Assembly (NCBI RefSeq): GCF_900102135.1
Contig: NZ_FMVJ01000006.1
Location: forward strand, 1-64,000
DNA from: Microvirga guangxiensis
Lineage (GTDB): Bacteria; Pseudomonadota; Alphaproteobacteria; Rhizobiales; Beijerinckiaceae
Direction of reading: 5' to 3'
Length of the DNA stretch: 64,000 bases
The notes beneath the pieces were generated by a model. That model ran no database searches. It saw nothing but the letters and a program-made list of their open reading frames with translations, and was not told the DNA's origin. Position numbers and translations under genes: made by a program. This document shows positions 16,911-27,163 of the stretch, piece by piece (positions within the stretch are counted from its first letter, which is position 1; every line of letters begins with the position of its first letter).

Positions 16911-17483
16911 TTAGGCATCTTTCGGCAGGGCGGTGTAGACCCTGACGATGAACTGGTGAAACTCGGACATGTAGGTCTTCAGGAACTCCGCCGTGGACTC
17001 GTTCGTCACCTCGCCTTCGTCGGTGATCAGTCCGGGCTTGAACTGGATATAGGCCTCGGGCGCATTCATCTGGGGCGAATTGCAGAATCCGAGGACGCTG
17101 CGCAGATGCTGCTGCCCGACTGCCGTTCCGATGGCGCCCGGCGAGGTGCCGATCACCGCCGAGGGCTTGCGCGTGAAGGAGTTCTTTCCATAGGGGCGGC
17201 TCGCCCAGTCGATGGCGTTCTTCAGAGCGCCCGGAATCGAGCGGTTGTACTCGGGCGTGACGAACAGCACCGCATCAACTGCGGCAATGGCCTCCTTGAA
17301 CGCCTTGGCGACCGGCGGGAAATCGCCATCGTAGTCGTAGTTGTAGAGCGGCAGGTCCCGGATCGGGATCTCGGTGAAGGTGAGGTGCTCCGGAGCAAGA
17401 CGGGTGAGCGCCGTGGCGAGCTTGCGGTTGATCGAGTCCTTGGAGAGGCTGCCGATCAGATAGCCGACGTTGAAGGTGGTCAT
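16911..17483 (-). CDS. NADPH-dependent FMN reductase
   Basis: 190 residues, flavodoxin-like. Features: VGYLIGSLSKDSINRKLA (phosphate-binding loop for FMN), RDLPLYNYDYD, FVTPEYNRSIPGALKNAIDW (the signature of the NADPH:FMN reductase/quinone reductase group) and IGTSPGAIGTAVGQQHL. Such enzymes reduce quinones, azo dyes or chromate with NAD(P)H. GGGAGC lies before ATG 17483; the longer frame to 17762 has no ribosome site. It is divergent from the RND pump operon across 226 bp, so they may share a control region, but no regulator gene is present. Confidence 0.88.
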   Translation of the reverse strand: MTTFNVGYLIGSLSKDSINRKLATALTRLAPEHLTFTEIPIRDLPLYNYDYDGDFPPVAKAFKEAIAAVDAVLFVTPEYNRSIPGALKNAIDWASRPYGKNSFTRKPSAVIGTSPGAIGTAVGQQHLRSVLGFCNSPQMNAPEAYIQFKPGLITDEGEVTNESTAEFLKTYMSEFHQFIVRVYTALPKDA

Positions 17484-17709
17484 GGCATGCTCCCTGGTGC
17501 AACGGCTCCTGTCGAGTCCGTCTTGGTTTGCCTCCATGACAACGCTCGTAAGGGAGAGGCGGTTGTCGCCCCCTTTAGATCGTGATGCTCTGGCAATTGC
17601 GATGAGGGTCCCGGCCGGCGCGGAACCCACCCTGTGGCCGGGTTGTTCATGACTTAGATTGGAGAGCGTCTGTTCCGGACAGGTTGCTCGTTCCGTCCTG
17701 GAGGGCAAG

Positions 17710-18894
17710 GTGGCCAGGCGCATCCTCATCGCTGTAATCGGCCTGGCGCTTGCCGCTGGCATCTATCTCATGTTCCGTTCGTCGGAGGAGCCGACCGCGC
17801 CCCAATCCGCTGCAGGCTCTGCCCAGCCTCCGCCTGAGGTCGGCATCGTGGTGGCCCAGCCCGCCGAGGTGCCGTACCCGCAGGAATTTGCCGGCCGCGT
17901 CGCCGGCTTCCGGGATGTCGAGGTGCGACCGCTCGTCGGCGGCTTGCTGCTCAAGCGCGAGTACGATGAGGGCGCACGCGTCACCCAGGGCCAGGTTCTG
18001 TTTCGCATCGACCCGGCCACCTACCAGGTTGCCCTCGACCGAGCACAGGCGCAGCTGCAGCAGGCGCAGGCCACGCTGCGCCAGGCCGAGGAGAACTTCA
18101 CCCGGACGGAGGAGCTTTATCGCCGGGGCGTCTCCACCGACGTGCTGCGCGACGAAGCCCGTTCCCAGCGCGACCAGGCCCGCGCCAGCGTCAGCCTTGC
18201 GGAAGCCGAGATCGATGCAGCCAAACTCAATCTGGGGTATACCACGGTGACGGCGCCCGCCACCGGTGTCACGGCGCTTCAATCACCTGCGGTCGGCACC
18301 CTCATCCAGGCGCAGCAGACGCTTCTCACCACCATCAGCCAGCTCGATCCGGCCTACGTGAACTTCTCCTTCACCGATGAGCAGGGCCAAGCCTTCCGTG
18401 CGCTCAACGAGCGTCGCGAGAAGCCGATCGCCGAGAAAGATCTGACACTCGAATTGTTCTACGGGCAGCAGGCAGCCTATCCCCAGCGCGGCAGGATCGA
18501 CACGGCCGCCCAGCGGGTTGATCCGCAGACCGGCACGGTTCAGGCGCGAGCGATCTTTCCGAACCCGGATGGTGTCCTGTTGCCGGGCCAGTTCGTCCGG
18601 GTCCGGATCCTCGGCATCACGCTTCCGAACGCCATCGTCATTCCGCGTCAGGCGGTGAGCCAAGGGCCGCAGGGCCCCTCGGTCTACGTCCTCAGCGAGA
18701 AAGACGTCGCCGAAATCCGGCTCATCCGCCTCGGCCCCGAGGTCGCGGCGGGATGGGTGGTGCGGGAGGGATTGAGCCGTGGCGAACGGGTCGTTGTGGA
18801 CGGCGTGATCCGTGTCCGTCCGGGGCAACCCGTCAGGCCGGTGCCGTTCTCCGCCGGATCCAAACCCGCACAGGCGTCGCAAACACCCGGCTGA
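17710..18894 (+). CDS. RND efflux membrane-fusion (periplasmic adaptor) subunit
   Basis: 394 residues. An N-terminal membrane anchor (about 5-20) is followed by the barrel-sandwich/lipoyl half-motif ([20 protein letters not shown]), a long alpha-hairpin (about 100-165) with regular heptads, the second lipoyl half ([20 protein letters not shown]), a beta-barrel ([19 protein letters not shown]) and a membrane-proximal domain. It bridges the inner-membrane pump and an outer-membrane channel. GTG at 17710 is chosen because GGAGGGC lies 6 nt upstream; TTG at 17659 would add 17 residues. The pump gene follows 25 bp downstream. No TolC-type gene lies nearby. Confidence 0.9.
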   Translation: MARRILIAVIGLALAAGIYLMFRSSEEPTAPQSAAGSAQPPPEVGIVVAQPAEVPYPQEFAGRVAGFRDVEVRPLVGGLLLKREYDEGARVTQGQVLFRIDPATYQVALDRAQAQLQQAQATLRQAEENFTRTEELYRRGVSTDVLRDEARSQRDQARASVSLAEAEIDAAKLNLGYTTVTAPATGVTALQSPAVGTLIQAQQTLLTTISQLDPAYVNFSFTDEQGQAFRALNERREKPIAEKDLTLELFYGQQAAYPQRGRIDTAAQRVDPQTGTVQARAIFPNPDGVLLPGQFVRVRILGITLPNAIVIPRQAVSQGPQGPSVYVLSEKDVAEIRLIRLGPEVAAGWVVREGLSRGERVVVDGVIRVRPGQPVRPVPFSAGSKPAQASQTPG

Positions 18895-18919
18895 GCGCCG
18901 GCGGGAGAGGGGCTCGGCC

Positions 18920-21900
18920 ATGTTCTCAAGGTTCTTCATCGACCGCCCGATCTTCGCTTCGGTCCTGTCGATCGTGATCGTGCTCGCAGGGCTGGTCGCC
19001 ATGCGGATCCTGCCTGTCGCGCAGTATCCCGAGATCGTCCCGCCCCAAGTCGTGGTCTCGGCCACCTATCCGGGAGCAAGCGCCCAGACCATCGCCGAGA
19101 CCGTGGCCGCTCCTCTCGAGCAGCAGATCAACGGGGTCGAGGACATGATCTACATGCAGTCGACCTCGACTGCTTCCGGGACCTTGAACCTGTCGGTGTA
19201 CTTCCAGACCGGCACCGATGCCGACCAGGCCAACATCAACGTCAACAACCGCGTCCAGCGCGCGTTGGCCGTGTTGCCCGAGGAGGTCCGACGGCAGGGC
19301 GTCACGGTGGCGAAGCGGTCGTCCTCGATCCTCCAGATCGTGGCGCTCTCATCGCCCGATCGGCGCTACGACACGATCTACATTTCCAACTATGCGCTGG
19401 TGAACGTGATCGACGAGTTGCGGCGCGTTCCCGGCGTCGGCGATGCTTCGCTCTTTGGCGCCTCGGATTACTCGATGCGCATCTGGCTCAAGCCCGACAA
19501 GGTAGGGCAGGTCGGCTTGACTCCCGGCGACATCGCCGCTGCCATCCGCGAGCAGAACGCCCAGTTCGCGGCCGGGCGGTTCGCCGAGGAGCCGATGCCG
19601 GGCCAGCAGGCCTTTACCTACTCGGCGACCACCCAGGGCCGCCTGGCCGATCCGCGCGAGTTCGAGCAGATCATCCTGCGCTCGGATGAGAACGGCGCCT
19701 CCCTCCGGCTCAGGGACGTCGCCCGCGTCGAGCTCGGCTCCCTGAATTACTCGACCGTCGCGACGCTCAACGGCGCACCGACGGTGCCGATCGGCATCTA
19801 TCTCCAGCCGGACGCCAATGCGCTGGATGTCTCGGCAGCCGTCAACGCCACCATGCAGCGGCTGGCGCAGCGCTTCCCCGATGGGATCCGCCATGACGTG
19901 CCGTTCACCACCACCCGCTTCATCGAAGCCTCGATTGAGGCGGTGGTATCGACCTTCATCGAGGCCATCATTCTCGTGGTGATCGTGGTCTTCGTGTTCC
20001 TGCAGAACTGGCGCGCGACCGTCATTCCCGTCCTTGCGGTGCCGATCTCGATCATCGGCACATTCGCCGGCATGTACCTGCTCGGCTTCTCGATCAATCT
20101 GCTGACCTTGTTCGGCCTGATCCTCGCCATCGGCATCGTGGTGGACGACGCCATCATCGTGCTGGAGAACGTCGAGCGCATCATGACGACCGAGGGCAAA
20201 CCGCCCCGGGAAGCGGCGATCCAGGCCATGGAGGAGATCAGCGGGCCCGTGGTGGCCATCGTGCTGGTGCTCTGCGCGGTGTTCGTCCCGGTGTCGTTCC
20301 TCGGCGGCCTTGCGGGCGAGCTGTACCGGCAATTCGCGATCACCATCGCCGTCTCGGTGGTGGTTTCCGGCATCGTGGCGCTGACGCTCACGCCCGCCCT
20401 TTGCGCCCTGATGCTCAAGCAGGGACATGGCGAGCCATGGCTGCCGTTCCGCGTGTTCAACCGCGGCTTCGACTGGCTTACGCAGCGCTTCATCGGTGGC
20501 ACCGCCTTCTTCCTGCGTCGTGCGGTGGTGGCTATGGCCGTGATCGCGCTGATGCTCGGCGCGACCTGGTGGCTGTTCCAGCGGGTGCCGGGCGGGCTGG
20601 TCCCGGCGGAAGATCAGGGCTCCGTCTTCCTCGTGACGATGCTGCCGCCCGCCGCTTCCCTGGACCGCACCACCAGGATCACGGCGCAGGTCACGGACGG
20701 CGCGATGCAGCATCCGGCGGTCGAGGGCGTGGTCACGATCGCCGGCTTCGACCTCCTCTCCGGCGCGCAGAAGACCAATGCGGGCGTGTCCTTCGTCTCT
20801 CTCACGGACTGGTCGGAACGCACCGACCCACGGCTCGACGCGCGCAATCTCGCGCCTGCCTTCGCAGCGCTCAACGCCAGCTTCCGCGATGGTATCGTCA
20901 TCGGCTTCAACCCGCCGCCGATCATCGGACTGAGCACCACCGGCGGCTTCGAGTTCTATCTGCAGGACCGCTCCGGCGGCAGCCTGGAGAGTTTGGCGCA
21001 GGCGGCTCAGCAAGTGGTTCAGGCCGCGGGCCAGAGGCCTGAACTGACCGGCGTCTCCACCACGTTCAATACGGGCACGCCGCAATACAGCCTCGACGTC
21101 AACCGGGAGAAGGCGAAGGCAATCGGCGTGCCGATCACGAGCATCTTCGATGCGATGCAGAGCACGTTCGGCAGCATGTATGTCAACGATTTCACCCTGT
21201 TCGGGCGTACCTATCGGGTGAGCATGTCGTCCGAACCCGAGTTCCGGCGCTCGCCCGACGATCTGCAGCACGTGTTCGTGCGCTCGGCCAACAACGTGAT
21301 GGTGCCCCTCAGCGTCCTCGTCTCGGCCACCCGCACGGTAGGCCCCGACGTGGTGGACCGGTTCAATGTTTTTCCTGCGGCGAAAATCCAGGGCAATCCA
21401 GCTCCGGGCTTCTCGTCGGGGCAGGCCATCGCGGCCATGGAGCAGGTGGTGGCGCAGACCCTGTCGTCGGATTACTCAATCGGCTGGACGGGATCGGCCT
21501 ATCAGGAATTGCAATCGGCTGGAACGGGGGCGCAAGGTTTCCTGTTCGGCCTCGTGATGGTGTTTCTGATCCTGGCCGCGCAGTACGAACGCTGGTCGCT
21601 GCCGCTTGCCGTCATCACGGCGGTGCCGTTCGCGGTGTTCGGAGCCATCCTGGCGATCTGGCTGCGTGGGATCGAGAACGACATCTACTTCCAGGTCGGC
21701 CTCGTCACCCTTATCGGGCTGTCCGCCAAGAACGCGATCCTGATCGTCGAGGTGGCGGCCGAGCGCCACCGGGCGGGCATGCCCGTCTTCGACGCGGCCT
21801 TGGAGGCGGCGCGGTTGCGCTTCCGCCCCATCGTCATGACGTCGCTGGCGTTCATCCTCGGTGTCGTGCCGCTGGCGCTTGCCACCGGCGCAAGTTCGGC

Positions 21901-22060
21901 CAGCCGCCATTCTATCGGCACCGGCGTGATCGGCGGCATGCTGGCGGCGACATTCGTGGCGGTCCTGTTCGTGCCGCTGTTCTTCCGGCTGGTGACGCGC
22001 ACGAAAAAGAAACCGGAAACGGTCGCTCCGGCGTCTGCCCGTACGCCTGCCGGGGAATAG
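18920..22060 (+). CDS. RND efflux pump, inner-membrane permease (HAE1 type)
   Basis: 1046 residues, full length for AcrB/MexF proteins: [20 protein letters not shown] opens TM1; two large periplasmic loops follow TM1 and TM7; the proton-relay pair is in [18 protein letters not shown] (TM4); [14 protein letters not shown] lies in TM10. It is an H+/drug antiporter exporting hydrophobic compounds through the adaptor encoded just upstream. Substrate range cannot be predicted. ATG at 18920 matches the family start. The large minus-strand frame opposite (19349-21271) is a shadow. Confidence 0.93.
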   Translation: MFSRFFIDRPIFASVLSIVIVLAGLVAMRILPVAQYPEIVPPQVVVSATYPGASAQTIAETVAAPLEQQINGVEDMIYMQSTSTASGTLNLSVYFQTGTDADQANINVNNRVQRALAVLPEEVRRQGVTVAKRSSSILQIVALSSPDRRYDTIYISNYALVNVIDELRRVPGVGDASLFGASDYSMRIWLKPDKVGQVGLTPGDIAAAIREQNAQFAAGRFAEEPMPGQQAFTYSATTQGRLADPREFEQIILRSDENGASLRLRDVARVELGSLNYSTVATLNGAPTVPIGIYLQPDANALDVSAAVNATMQRLAQRFPDGIRHDVPFTTTRFIEASIEAVVSTFIEAIILVVIVVFVFLQNWRATVIPVLAVPISIIGTFAGMYLLGFSINLLTLFGLILAIGIVVDDAIIVLENVERIMTTEGKPPREAAIQAMEEISGPVVAIVLVLCAVFVPVSFLGGLAGELYRQFAITIAVSVVVSGIVALTLTPALCALMLKQGHGEPWLPFRVFNRGFDWLTQRFIGGTAFFLRRAVVAMAVIALMLGATWWLFQRVPGGLVPAEDQGSVFLVTMLPPAASLDRTTRITAQVTDGAMQHPAVEGVVTIAGFDLLSGAQKTNAGVSFVSLTDWSERTDPRLDARNLAPAFAALNASFRDGIVIGFNPPPIIGLSTTGGFEFYLQDRSGGSLESLAQAAQQVVQAAGQRPELTGVSTTFNTGTPQYSLDVNREKAKAIGVPITSIFDAMQSTFGSMYVNDFTLFGRTYRVSMSSEPEFRRSPDDLQHVFVRSANNVMVPLSVLVSATRTVGPDVVDRFNVFPAAKIQGNPAPGFSSGQAIAAMEQVVAQTLSSDYSIGWTGSAYQELQSAGTGAQGFLFGLVMVFLILAAQYERWSLPLAVITAVPFAVFGAILAIWLRGIENDIYFQVGLVTLIGLSAKNAILIVEVAAERHRAGMPVFDAALEAARLRFRPIVMTSLAFILGVVPLALATGASSASRHSIGTGVIGGMLAATFVAVLFVPLFFRLVTRTKKKPETVAPASARTPAGE

Positions 22061-22097
22061 CGCGGTGGTCGCCTTCTGATCGGAGACGAGAGACTGG

Positions 22098-23579
22098 ATG
22101 ACCTGGACCGCAGCCCTTGGCTGGTTCTTCGCGGCCTATGCGCTGCTCACCGGCATCTTTCTCCTTCTGGAGAACCGGCGTCCGCAGGCGACGCTCGCCT
22201 GGATGCTGCTGTTCCTGACGCTGCCGGGGATCGGCCTTGCCGTCTATGCGCTGTTCGGGCGCGACCGAAAAGCCTTCGGCCGCCAACGCAAGCTCGCGCG
22301 CCAGAACCTGCAGGGAACGGCAGCGCCCATTGTGGAGCAGATGCTGGCCCGCCAGGATGCCGAGATCGGCAGACTGGAGACGCAGAGCCCTGCGCGGCGG
22401 CGGCTCATGTCGCTGGTGCGGCGCAATTCCCATTCCGCTCTGACCACCCGCAACCACGTGGCAATCCAGCAGAACGCATCCGCATTTTATCCAAGCCTGA
22501 TGGAGGATATGAGGAAGGCCCAGCGCACGATCTATCTGCAGTTCTACACTTGGGCCGACGATGCGTTCACGCGGGAGTTGCAGGCAATTCTGCTGGAGCG
22601 GGCAGCCCATGGGGTTGAGGTGCATCTGCTCTACGATCCGTTCGGATCCCTGTTCCGCCTGACCCGCCGCTACAGACGCGAACTCAGCCGGGGCGGTGTG
22701 CGTTGGGCGCCGGTATCGGCGCTCTACTGGCTGCACACCATCTCATACCGCAATCACCGCAAGATCGCCGTGATCGACGGAAAGGTCGGCTATACGGGCG
22801 GCATGAATATTGGCCAGGAACACATCGATGGAGGAGAAGGCTTCGACTCCTGGCGCGACACGCAGGTGCGCCTCGAAGGAGAAGCGGCGGCCGTTCTGCA
22901 AGCTGTGTTCATGGTGGACTGGTACAATGCCACAGGCGAGGATCTCTTCGCAGCGGATCGCTTCCCTTCGCTTGCGAACGGGCTGTCGTTCACTCCAACG
23001 GAGAACCCAGAGGTCAGTGACGGTTATGTGCCGGTACAGATCCTGACCTCGGGGCCGGACTCGGAATGGCGTGCCATCCGTCAGCTCTACTTCGCCATGA
23101 TCATGTCGGCCCAGCAGCGCGTGCGCCTGCAATCGCCTTTCTTCGTCCTCGACGCCACCATCGCTGAGGCGCTCAGAGCGGCGGCTCTGGCCGGCATCGC
23201 GGTCGAGGTGATGGTGAGCGACCGCGGCGAGGGATTGAACCAGACGCCGTACTGGGCGGCGAATACCTATCTGGCCGAGGTCGCGGCTGCCGGTGCGCAA
23301 GTCCATATGTACGGGAAGGGCTACCTGCACGCCAAGACGCTCAGCATCGACGGCGAAGCGTGTTCCATCGGTTCCGCCAATCTCGACATCCGCAGCTTCA
23401 GCATCAACTACGAGCTCAATGCCGTGATCTACGACGCGGGGCTCACGCAGGAATTGGAGGAGGCGTTCGAGCGGGATCTCAGAGATTGCTACCCGTTCGA
23501 CGCGAACGCATACCGGCGGCGCTCCGGCTTGATCCGGTTGCGCGACTCCACGGCGCGGCTGCTGTCGCCCTTGCTTTAG
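22098..23579 (+). CDS. cls: cardiolipin synthase (phospholipase D type)
   Basis: 493 residues. Two N-terminal membrane helices (ALGWFFAAYALLTGIFLLL and LAWMLLFLTLPGIGLAVYAL) precede two PLD domains with HKD motifs: NHRKIAVIDGKVGYTGGMN (about 218-236) and LHAKTLSIDGEACSIGSANLD (about 412-432). It joins two phosphatidylglycerols, or PG and PE, into cardiolipin at the inner membrane. It starts 37 bp after the RND permease in the same direction and may be cotranscribed. It is convergent with the BrkB gene. Confidence 0.92.
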   Translation: MTWTAALGWFFAAYALLTGIFLLLENRRPQATLAWMLLFLTLPGIGLAVYALFGRDRKAFGRQRKLARQNLQGTAAPIVEQMLARQDAEIGRLETQSPARRRLMSLVRRNSHSALTTRNHVAIQQNASAFYPSLMEDMRKAQRTIYLQFYTWADDAFTRELQAILLERAAHGVEVHLLYDPFGSLFRLTRRYRRELSRGGVRWAPVSALYWLHTISYRNHRKIAVIDGKVGYTGGMNIGQEHIDGGEGFDSWRDTQVRLEGEAAAVLQAVFMVDWYNATGEDLFAADRFPSLANGLSFTPTENPEVSDGYVPVQILTSGPDSEWRAIRQLYFAMIMSAQQRVRLQSPFFVLDATIAEALRAAALAGIAVEVMVSDRGEGLNQTPYWAANTYLAEVAAAGAQVHMYGKGYLHAKTLSIDGEACSIGSANLDIRSFSINYELNAVIYDAGLTQELEEAFERDLRDCYPFDANAYRRRSGLIRLRDSTARLLSPLL

Positions 23580-23591
23580 AAGTCACCCTTA

Positions 23592-24467
23592 TCAGCGGGC
23601 GAAGTCGCAATCCTGTGCGACCTCCGTGCCGCATGCATCGAGTTCCGCTCCAATCAGCACGACCGTCACCGATAACCAGATCCACAGCATGAAGCCGATC
23701 ATGGCGCCGACCGACCCGTAGAGCTCATCCAGTGTGCCGAGCCACGACATGGCCCACGAGAATAACAGCGAGGCGCAGACCCAGAGCAGGGACGCGGCGG
23801 TACTTCCGAACGCGATCCATCGCCAGTCCACGGCATCGCGGCTCGGCCCGAACCGATAAACGACGGCAAGGGCCAGCCCGACCACGATGAGGATGGAGGG
23901 CCAGCGCAGCAGATCGAGAATCTGTGTCGTGGCGGCCTCGAGGCCGAGCACCCGCAGAAGGCCGGGAAACAGCACCACCGCCGCGATGGCGAAAAACAGG
24001 AACGCAATGCCGCCGATGGTGAATGCGATTGCTGTCAGGCTGAGCTTCAGGAGACCACGCCTGTCCTTGCGGCCATAGACAACATTCAAGCCACGAAGCA
24101 GCGCGGTCGTGCCCCGGTTGATGCTCGCCAGGAGCGTGGCCGCACCGACGAGGGAGGCGACGCCGAGTTGCTCGGCGTCAGAGGTGCCATTGGTCACCAT
24201 GTATCTGATCTGTCGAACGATCACCTGGACTGCGTATTCAGGAAGAACGCTCGGCAGCGCTCCTTGAAGCACATCTCCGAGCCTTGGGCCGGCAAACAGG
24301 CTGTAGAGCCCGACGATGGCGGCAATTCCCGGAAAGACCGCCAAGGCGACAAAGAACGCCACGCCCGATGCAATCGTGGTGATATCGTCATCATAGGCGC
24401 GATAGGCGGTGCGTTTGAGAATACGAGACAGATGATGAATGGGCGCCTCACCGGATTGTGGGTCCAT
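23592..24467 (-). CDS. YihY/BrkB-family inner membrane protein
   Basis: 291 residues with about six membrane helices. N-terminal amphipathic segment YRAYDDDITTIASGVAFFVALAVFPGIAAIVGLY is the family signature; VGAATLLASINRGTTALLRGLNVVYG and the C-terminal IGFMLWIWLSVTVVLIGAELDA also fit. Once called tRNA processing RNase BN, the family is now regarded as membrane proteins of unclear function. ATG 24467 is used; the TTG at 24476 is the upstream alternative. Confidence 0.88.
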   Translation of the reverse strand: MDPQSGEAPIHHLSRILKRTAYRAYDDDITTIASGVAFFVALAVFPGIAAIVGLYSLFAGPRLGDVLQGALPSVLPEYAVQVIVRQIRYMVTNGTSDAEQLGVASLVGAATLLASINRGTTALLRGLNVVYGRKDRRGLLKLSLTAIAFTIGGIAFLFFAIAAVVLFPGLLRVLGLEAATTQILDLLRWPSILIVVGLALAVVYRFGPSRDAVDWRWIAFGSTAASLLWVCASLLFSWAMSWLGTLDELYGSVGAMIGFMLWIWLSVTVVLIGAELDACGTEVAQDCDFAR

Positions 24468-24566
24468 TGCCGACAAGATGGTCGGCCCTGAAGCTCGTCA
24501 TAGGCTGTTCCCTGGTTCGGTGTTGCGGTTGGTGCCCCTTCGTGAATTGGGAGCACCTTGCAGGCG

Positions 24567-25550
24567 TCATGCCGTTTTCCTCTCGCTGCCTCCAAGAAGA
24601 CGCTCAAATCCGACGATTGGTCCGACCGGCACGATTCCGGTCGGGTTCAGACTCTTGATCGAGTAGTAGCCGCGCTTGATGTGATCGATATTGACGGTAC
24701 CGGCAATGCCGGGGATGGCGAGCATCCGCTCCAGATGAGCGCTCAGGTTCGGGTAGTCGGCAATGCGACGCAGGTTGCACTTGAACAGGCCGTGATAGGT
24801 CGCATCGAAACGGACCAGCGTGACGAACAGGCGGATGTCTGTCTCGGTGAGGCGATCGCCGAACAGGAATGCCTTGCCGTCGAGCCGCTCTTCCAGCTCG
24901 TCGAGCATGCCGAACACGTCGCGGAACGCCTCCTCGTAGGCCTCCTGCGTGGTGGCGAAACCTGCGCGGTAGACGCCGTTGTTGAGGCGTGGATAGATCC
25001 TGTCGTTGAGCGCATCGATCTCGGTGCGTAAAGCCTCCGGATAGAGATCGAACTCATCGTTCGCGAGCGCGCCGAAGCCTGCGTTGAGCATGCGCACGAT
25101 GTCGGCGGATTCGTTGTTGACGATGGTCTGCCGCTGCTTGTCCCAGAGCACGGGCACCGTGGCGCGTCCACTGATGACCGGGTCAGCCTTGGTGTAGATC
25201 TCATGCAGATAGGTCGCGCCGTTGAGCGGGTCCCGGTTCGATCCGGGATAATCGCCGAAGCGCCAGCCTTGGTCTGTCAGGGTCGGCTCGACGACCGAAA
25301 TCGAAATCGCATCCTCAAGCCCCTTGAGCCTGCGCGCGATCAGGGTGCGCGAGGCCCAGGGGCAAATGAGAGCCACGTAGAGATGGTAGCGTCCGGTTTC
25401 GGCCTTGAAGCCGCCTTCGCCGGTGGGGCCCGGATTGCCGTCAGGGGTGATCCAGTGGCGGAAGCTCGATGTCTGGCGAACGAACCCACCCTTGGCGTCC
25501 TTCGCCTGCACCGGCTGCCAGTCGGCTGTCCATTTGCCGTTCACGAGCAT
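24567..25550 (-). CDS. glutathionyl-hydroquinone reductase (Xi-class GST, YqjG/ECM4-like)
   Basis: 327 residues, the usual length. Catalytic Cys63 lies in LICPWASRT; the downstream signatures VPVLWDKQRQTIVNNESADI and RIYPRLNNGVYRAGFATTQEAYE are characteristic of Xi-class enzymes. They reduce glutathionyl-hydroquinones to hydroquinones in the cytoplasm. It is the last gene of an apparent three-gene unit with doxX and a VOC-family protein (44 bp behind the VOC gene), a context that fits quinone or catechol detoxification. GAGGAGAAAA precedes ATG 25550. Confidence 0.92.
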   Translation of the reverse strand: MLVNGKWTADWQPVQAKDAKGGFVRQTSSFRHWITPDGNPGPTGEGGFKAETGRYHLYVALICPWASRTLIARRLKGLEDAISISVVEPTLTDQGWRFGDYPGSNRDPLNGATYLHEIYTKADPVISGRATVPVLWDKQRQTIVNNESADIVRMLNAGFGALANDEFDLYPEALRTEIDALNDRIYPRLNNGVYRAGFATTQEAYEEAFRDVFGMLDELEERLDGKAFLFGDRLTETDIRLFVTLVRFDATYHGLFKCNLRRIADYPNLSAHLERMLAIPGIAGTVNIDHIKRGYYSIKSLNPTGIVPVGPIVGFERLLGGSERKTA

Positions 25551-25594
25551 CGCGTTTTCTCCTCAAGCCTGTCGAACAGGCAGATTCTCAATGT

Positions 25595-26530
25595 TCAGCG
25601 CGTCACGACGGTGATGGCCGTGCCCCATGGGTCGTGCAGCGGCAACCGCGTCGGACTGGCCTCGACAGCCTGCTCCGGCGACAGGCGGGAGCGTATGGCT
25701 TCGAGCGTGCCCGCGTCGGTGACGATCTCGACATCGGCCAGCCCGGTTGTCGGCTCCGAGCGCACCGGCGCGCCGCGGCTGTTCCAGATGTTAGTCCCGA
25801 GGTGATGGTGATAGCCGCCTGACCCGAGGAAGGTCGCCCCGGGGTAACGGGTCATCACCTCGAAGCCGAGAAGACCGGCATAGAAGCGCTCAGATGCATC
25901 TAGAGCGCCGACCTGAAGATGGACGTGACCGATCAGCGAACCCAGCGGCAGGCCCGTCCATTCGCGGGACTTGACGGTCGCCACGAGGCCGTTGAGGTCG
26001 AGCGCCAAGGTATCCATGGCGACCATGCCGTCCTGCCAGGCCCAGGTTTCACTCGGCCGATCCCAATAAACCTCGATGCCGTTGCCCTCGGGGTCGGCCA
26101 GATAGATCGCCTCGCTGACGAGGTGGTCCGAGGCGCCTTGGAGAGCAACGCCTCGCTCGGCGGCGTTGAGCAACCATTGCGCCAGATCGGTCCGGTTCGG
26201 CAACAGGAAGGCCGTGTGGAACAGGCCCGCAGCGCGGCGGCTGGCGAGCGGTGCGTCCGGGTCGTGGCGCAGCTCGAGCAGCACCGTGTCACCCACGCCC
26301 AAGCGGACGAGGCTGGTGCCGGTCTCGATGGGGGTGAGACCGATCACCTGCTGATAAAAGCGGCTGACCGTATCGAGGTCGCGTACGGTCAGGGCCACCG
26401 TGCCGATCCGCATCGGCGCCCCGGCGGATGTCACGCCGGGGGTGGTGCCGCGAGCTTTGGCTGAGCGGCCGGCAAGGCTGCCTGCCAGGAGGGAACCGGT
26501 TGTTGTCATGAGCGTGCGCCTCGTGAGCAT
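25595..26530 (-). CDS. VOC-family ring-cleavage dioxygenase-like protein, Tat-like signal
   Basis: 311 residues. Two or more glyoxalase/VOC modules: IGTVALTVRDLDTVSRFYQQ (about 42-60), an AYL/AI metal-proximal segment (VSEAIYLADPEGNGIEVYWD) and a second pair with GHVHLQVGALDASERFYAG and LGTNIWNS; this is the CatE-type extradiol layout. Metal ligands are probably the His/Glu residues in these strands. The N-terminus MLTRRTLMTTTGSLLAG looks like a Tat signal, which is unusual for this group and suggests periplasmic location. It follows doxX by 12 bp and precedes the hydroquinone reductase gene. Confidence 0.82.
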   Translation of the reverse strand: MLTRRTLMTTTGSLLAGSLAGRSAKARGTTPGVTSAGAPMRIGTVALTVRDLDTVSRFYQQVIGLTPIETGTSLVRLGVGDTVLLELRHDPDAPLASRRAAGLFHTAFLLPNRTDLAQWLLNAAERGVALQGASDHLVSEAIYLADPEGNGIEVYWDRPSETWAWQDGMVAMDTLALDLNGLVATVKSREWTGLPLGSLIGHVHLQVGALDASERFYAGLLGFEVMTRYPGATFLGSGGYHHHLGTNIWNSRGAPVRSEPTTGLADVEIVTDAGTLEAIRSRLSPEQAVEASPTRLPLHDPWGTAITVVTR

Positions 26531-26542
26531 GGGGTTTCAGGT

Positions 26543-26968
26543 TCAACGCGCGAGCGCGGGGCGGGTGGCAGCCGGGGTGGGCTTGAGCGCATAGGCGCCG
26601 TCGCCGAGCAGAGCGACGGCGATGAGGCCGACGATCCACAGAGCCAGGAATTCCCAGCCGCCGTTCGGGTTGGTGAAGAAGAAGCCGGCGGGACCATGTA
26701 CGGTCAGGATCGCGCCGAGCAGGATCGGTGTGAGCGCCAGGGCCACGATGCGGCTGTATACGCCGGCAATCAGGGCGATGCCGCCGACGATCTCCACAAG
26801 GATCACGAGATAGGCGAGGGGACCAGGCAGGCCGAGGCTGCCGAAGAACTGGACGGTGCCGGCGGGCGTGAACACAAACAGCTTCAGGCCGGCATGGGCG
26901 AGAAAGAGGATGCCGAGCGCGATGCGAAGCACAGTGGCGGCGTAAGGAGCGGTGCGGTTGTCGATCAT
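26543..26968 (-). CDS. DoxX-family membrane protein
   Basis: 141 residues, four membrane helices: VLRIALGILFLAHAGLKLF, LAYLVILVEIVGGIALIAG, ALTPILLGAILTVHG and LALWIVGLIAVALLG. DoxX proteins are small quinone-associated membrane proteins found with redox enzymes. GGAGA lies before ATG 26968. First gene of the doxX - VOC - glutathionyl-hydroquinone reductase unit; the 195-bp region upstream should hold the promoter, but no regulator gene is adjacent. Confidence 0.88.
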   Translation of the reverse strand: MIDNRTAPYAATVLRIALGILFLAHAGLKLFVFTPAGTVQFFGSLGLPGPLAYLVILVEIVGGIALIAGVYSRIVALALTPILLGAILTVHGPAGFFFTNPNGGWEFLALWIVGLIAVALLGDGAYALKPTPAATRPALAR

Positions 26969-27163
26969 GGTGAAGTCTCCGGATGGTGTTGACCATCCAG
27001 ATATGACCTGCCTCCCTGATAATGATAATCCCGTTCCCTTTACTAATACCTCATACCAGCAGAGTGAGATAACGCATGTGTCCGCGGATCGGCAGGCGCA
27101 ATTTCATCTTGTCTTGCGCCTGCCGCAAGCTGGGCCGGAGCCGGTCACACCCGAGACTAACCG

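Noticed and set aside
19349-21271. 640-codon open frame on the minus strand
   Set aside because: Antisense to the RND permease; His/Asp/Arg-rich without domains.
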